Positions 62,904 through 64,000 of a stretch of DNA of 64,000 nucleotides are shown piece after piece. Every line of letters begins with the position of its first letter. Position 1 is the stretch's first letter. The DNA is from Shewanella algae (GTDB taxonomy: Bacteria; Pseudomonadota; Gammaproteobacteria; Enterobacterales; Shewanellaceae). Both the position numbers and the translations under genes were made by a program. The notes under the pieces are model-generated. The model had not been told where the DNA came from. It saw only the letters and a list, made by a program, of their open reading frames with translations, and ran no database searches. The stretch covers positions 3,439,001 to 3,503,000 of the forward strand of contig NZ_CP068230.1 in the NCBI RefSeq assembly GCF_009183365.2, read 5' to 3'.

Positions 62904-64000
62904 TCAGCCCCCCTGGCTTTCCTCCATCATCACCAGCATCTCTTTGAGAGAGCCACGGATACGATTGAAGGCTTCACCGGCAGAGCTGGCTTCGCGCAGA
63001 TGTCGCTCAACCATGGAGGTAAAATAACTCTCCTGCTCTTCTGTCATGTCCAGCACATGAAAGCTGCTGCGAATTTCAGTAGTGATCCCCGATAAGGTAT
63101 CGCAGAAGCGCTGATCCTGTTGCTGCATGGAATCACCCAACTGCTTCATCAGCAAGTGTAACCTATCCATCACCCGTCGCAGCATCTGCTGGCGCTCTAT
63201 GTCCAACACCCTGGCCTCCAATCCTTCGACCACAACAGCAATCACATCCCTGAGGCGGCCGTAAAGCACCTCATCCTTGACCGGCATATTCTTGATCAAG
63301 AATGACACATGCTTGTCATTGCACATGGTTCGGTTACCAAAGTCATACAGGCGTCCTTGTTTGTCCAAAAGCTCGAAGATATTGGCTTCTATTGGGCTTA
63401 TCTGGGCATTGTCCGGCACAAAATATTCGGCGCTGTCTGTGCGTATTTCCAGACAGGTATTGAGGTTGAGCTGAGTCATCAGCTCAAAAAAGGCATCGGC
63501 AAGGGCACGGTAGTTGTTACAAAGAAAACATTGGCGGAAGAATTGCAGCACGCAGCCATATTGGGACGATTCACTCATGGACTGAAACGCCATATTTCTC
63601 GACATGGACTCGGCCTGCATCAGAGACTGTTTGCGCTGTTGATATTGCGCCACACTGCGTACCTTGGCCAACAGCTCTTTCAGCTCAAAGGGTTTAGCGA
63701 TAAAGTCTACCGCCCCGGCCTCATAGGCCTTGAGGCGCTCATTGAGGGTATTCATACCGGAAACAAATACCACTGACGCCTCTCGCCCCTGTGATTGCAA
63801 GTGAGCACATAACTCCACACCGCTGGAATCCGGCAGATTGATATCCATCAGGATAATTTCCGGTGTCGCCGACCCCAACGCCGCCAAATAAGCTGCCGCC
63901 GAATCAAACACTTTGACGGAGTAATCATCCTGTAAGACTTCCTCTATCAAAGCCAGATAATCAACATCATCATCCACTACCCAGACAGTTAAATTGTCCA
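62904..64000 (-). CDS. Response regulator with undescribed output region, 5' end outside window
   Basis: The reading frame stays open to the window edge (upstream residues read DNLTVWVVDDDV), so the start lies beyond 64000. The receiver domain has the acidic pocket VVDDDV, the phospho-acceptor Asp in ILMDINLPDSSG, Ser/Thr in VVFVSGM and Lys in FIAKPF. After a coiled segment (QYQQRKQSLMQAESM) comes a ~230-residue region with a possible GAF-like part (NYRALADAFFELMTQLNLNTCLEI) and a helical C-terminus. No HTH, GGDEF, EAL or HD-GYP motif is visible. The partner kinase is probably upstream, outside the window. Confidence 0.85.
   Translation of the reverse strand, partial: DNLTVWVVDDDVDYLALIEEVLQDDYSVKVFDSAAAYLAALGSATPEIILMDINLPDSSGVELCAHLQSQGREASVVFVSGMNTLNERLKAYEAGAVDFIAKPFELKELLAKVRSVAQYQQRKQSLMQAESMSRNMAFQSMSESSQYGCVLQFFRQCFLCNNYRALADAFFELMTQLNLNTCLEIRTDSAEYFVPDNAQISPIEANIFELLDKQGRLYDFGNRTMCNDKHVSFLIKNMPVKDEVLYGRLRDVIAVVVEGLEARVLDIERQQMLRRVMDRLHLLMKQLGDSMQQQDQRFCDTLSGITTEIRSSFHVLDMTEEQESYFTSMVERHLREASSAGEAFNRIRGSLKEMLVMMEESQGG

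Noticed and set aside
1..64000. tRNA or rRNA genes
   Set aside because: No cloverleaf with a GTTCRA-type T-loop and CCA end, and no rRNA-like stretch, was recognised by eye; a tRNAscan/Infernal run would settle this.

Overview
The window reads as chromosomal DNA of a marine gammaproteobacterium, almost certainly Shewanella. The grounds are the end of a pfa polyunsaturated fatty acid cluster (pfaC, pfaD), the order rpsT / murJ-ribF-ileS-lspA-fkpB-ispH followed by a pilV-W-X-Y1-E minor pilin operon with a TapY2-like gene, a DUF3545 protein, and a large set of sensory proteins. This assignment rests on recognised protein families and gene order; no database was searched.

Layout. 1-7.4 kb: 3' part of pfaC and all of pfaD (EPA/DHA-type synthase). 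7.4-16.7 kb: accessory genes, namely three GNAT acetyltransferases, an NTF2-like protein, an AraC regulator divergent from an unusual acetoacetate-decarboxylase-like/FAD-oxidoreductase fusion, a membrane diguanylate cyclase, and two copies of a ~264-bp MITE-like element. 16.8-19.9 kb: DUF4382 lipoprotein, MgtE Mg2+ transporter, glutathione peroxidase. 19.97-21.28 kb: a 1.3-kb stretch without protein genes that holds six tandem units with strong plus-strand intrinsic terminators. I interpret these as a family of small RNAs with a conserved anti-Shine-Dalgarno seed and an invariant CTAGCGC loop element. 21.3-23.8 kb: ubiT divergent from ubiUV (oxygen-independent ubiquinone synthesis). 23.9-32.1 kb: DUF998 membrane protein, Aer-like chemoreceptor, YjiH/Gate transporter-like protein, and a large propeller-type histidine kinase. 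32.2-35.3 kb: LpxH-like phosphoesterase, OlsF-like bifunctional acyltransferase, CBS protein. 35.3-41.6 kb: minor pilin/PilY1 operon. 41.8-49.7 kb: ispH, fkpB, lspA, ileS, ribF and murJ on the minus strand, with rpsT divergent. 49.7-54.7 kb: HlyU-like repressor, M28 peptidase, yaaA, an IS200/IS605-type element, an AGCS amino acid symporter. 55.1-61.7 kb: phosphoketolase, OmpA-like porin, transaldolase, phosphoglucose isomerase. 61.9-64 kb: DUF3545, hemerythrin-domain protein and the 3' part of a response regulator that runs off the window.

The genes form several small functional blocks: lipid synthesis (pfaCD; LpxH-like plus OlsF-like), central carbon metabolism (xfp, tal, pgi), anaerobic quinone synthesis (ubiTUV with an FNR/EtrA-like site), and surface attachment (pilVWXY1E). 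The feature most worth following up is the six-unit RNA array between the glutathione peroxidase gene and ubiT: it combines repeated architecture, terminators on one strand only, changed stem sequences around a constant loop, and a seed complementary to ribosome-binding sites plus start codons. All coordinates come from reading the sequence by hand; starts that differ from the longest open frame were chosen from ribosome-binding sites and family lengths.
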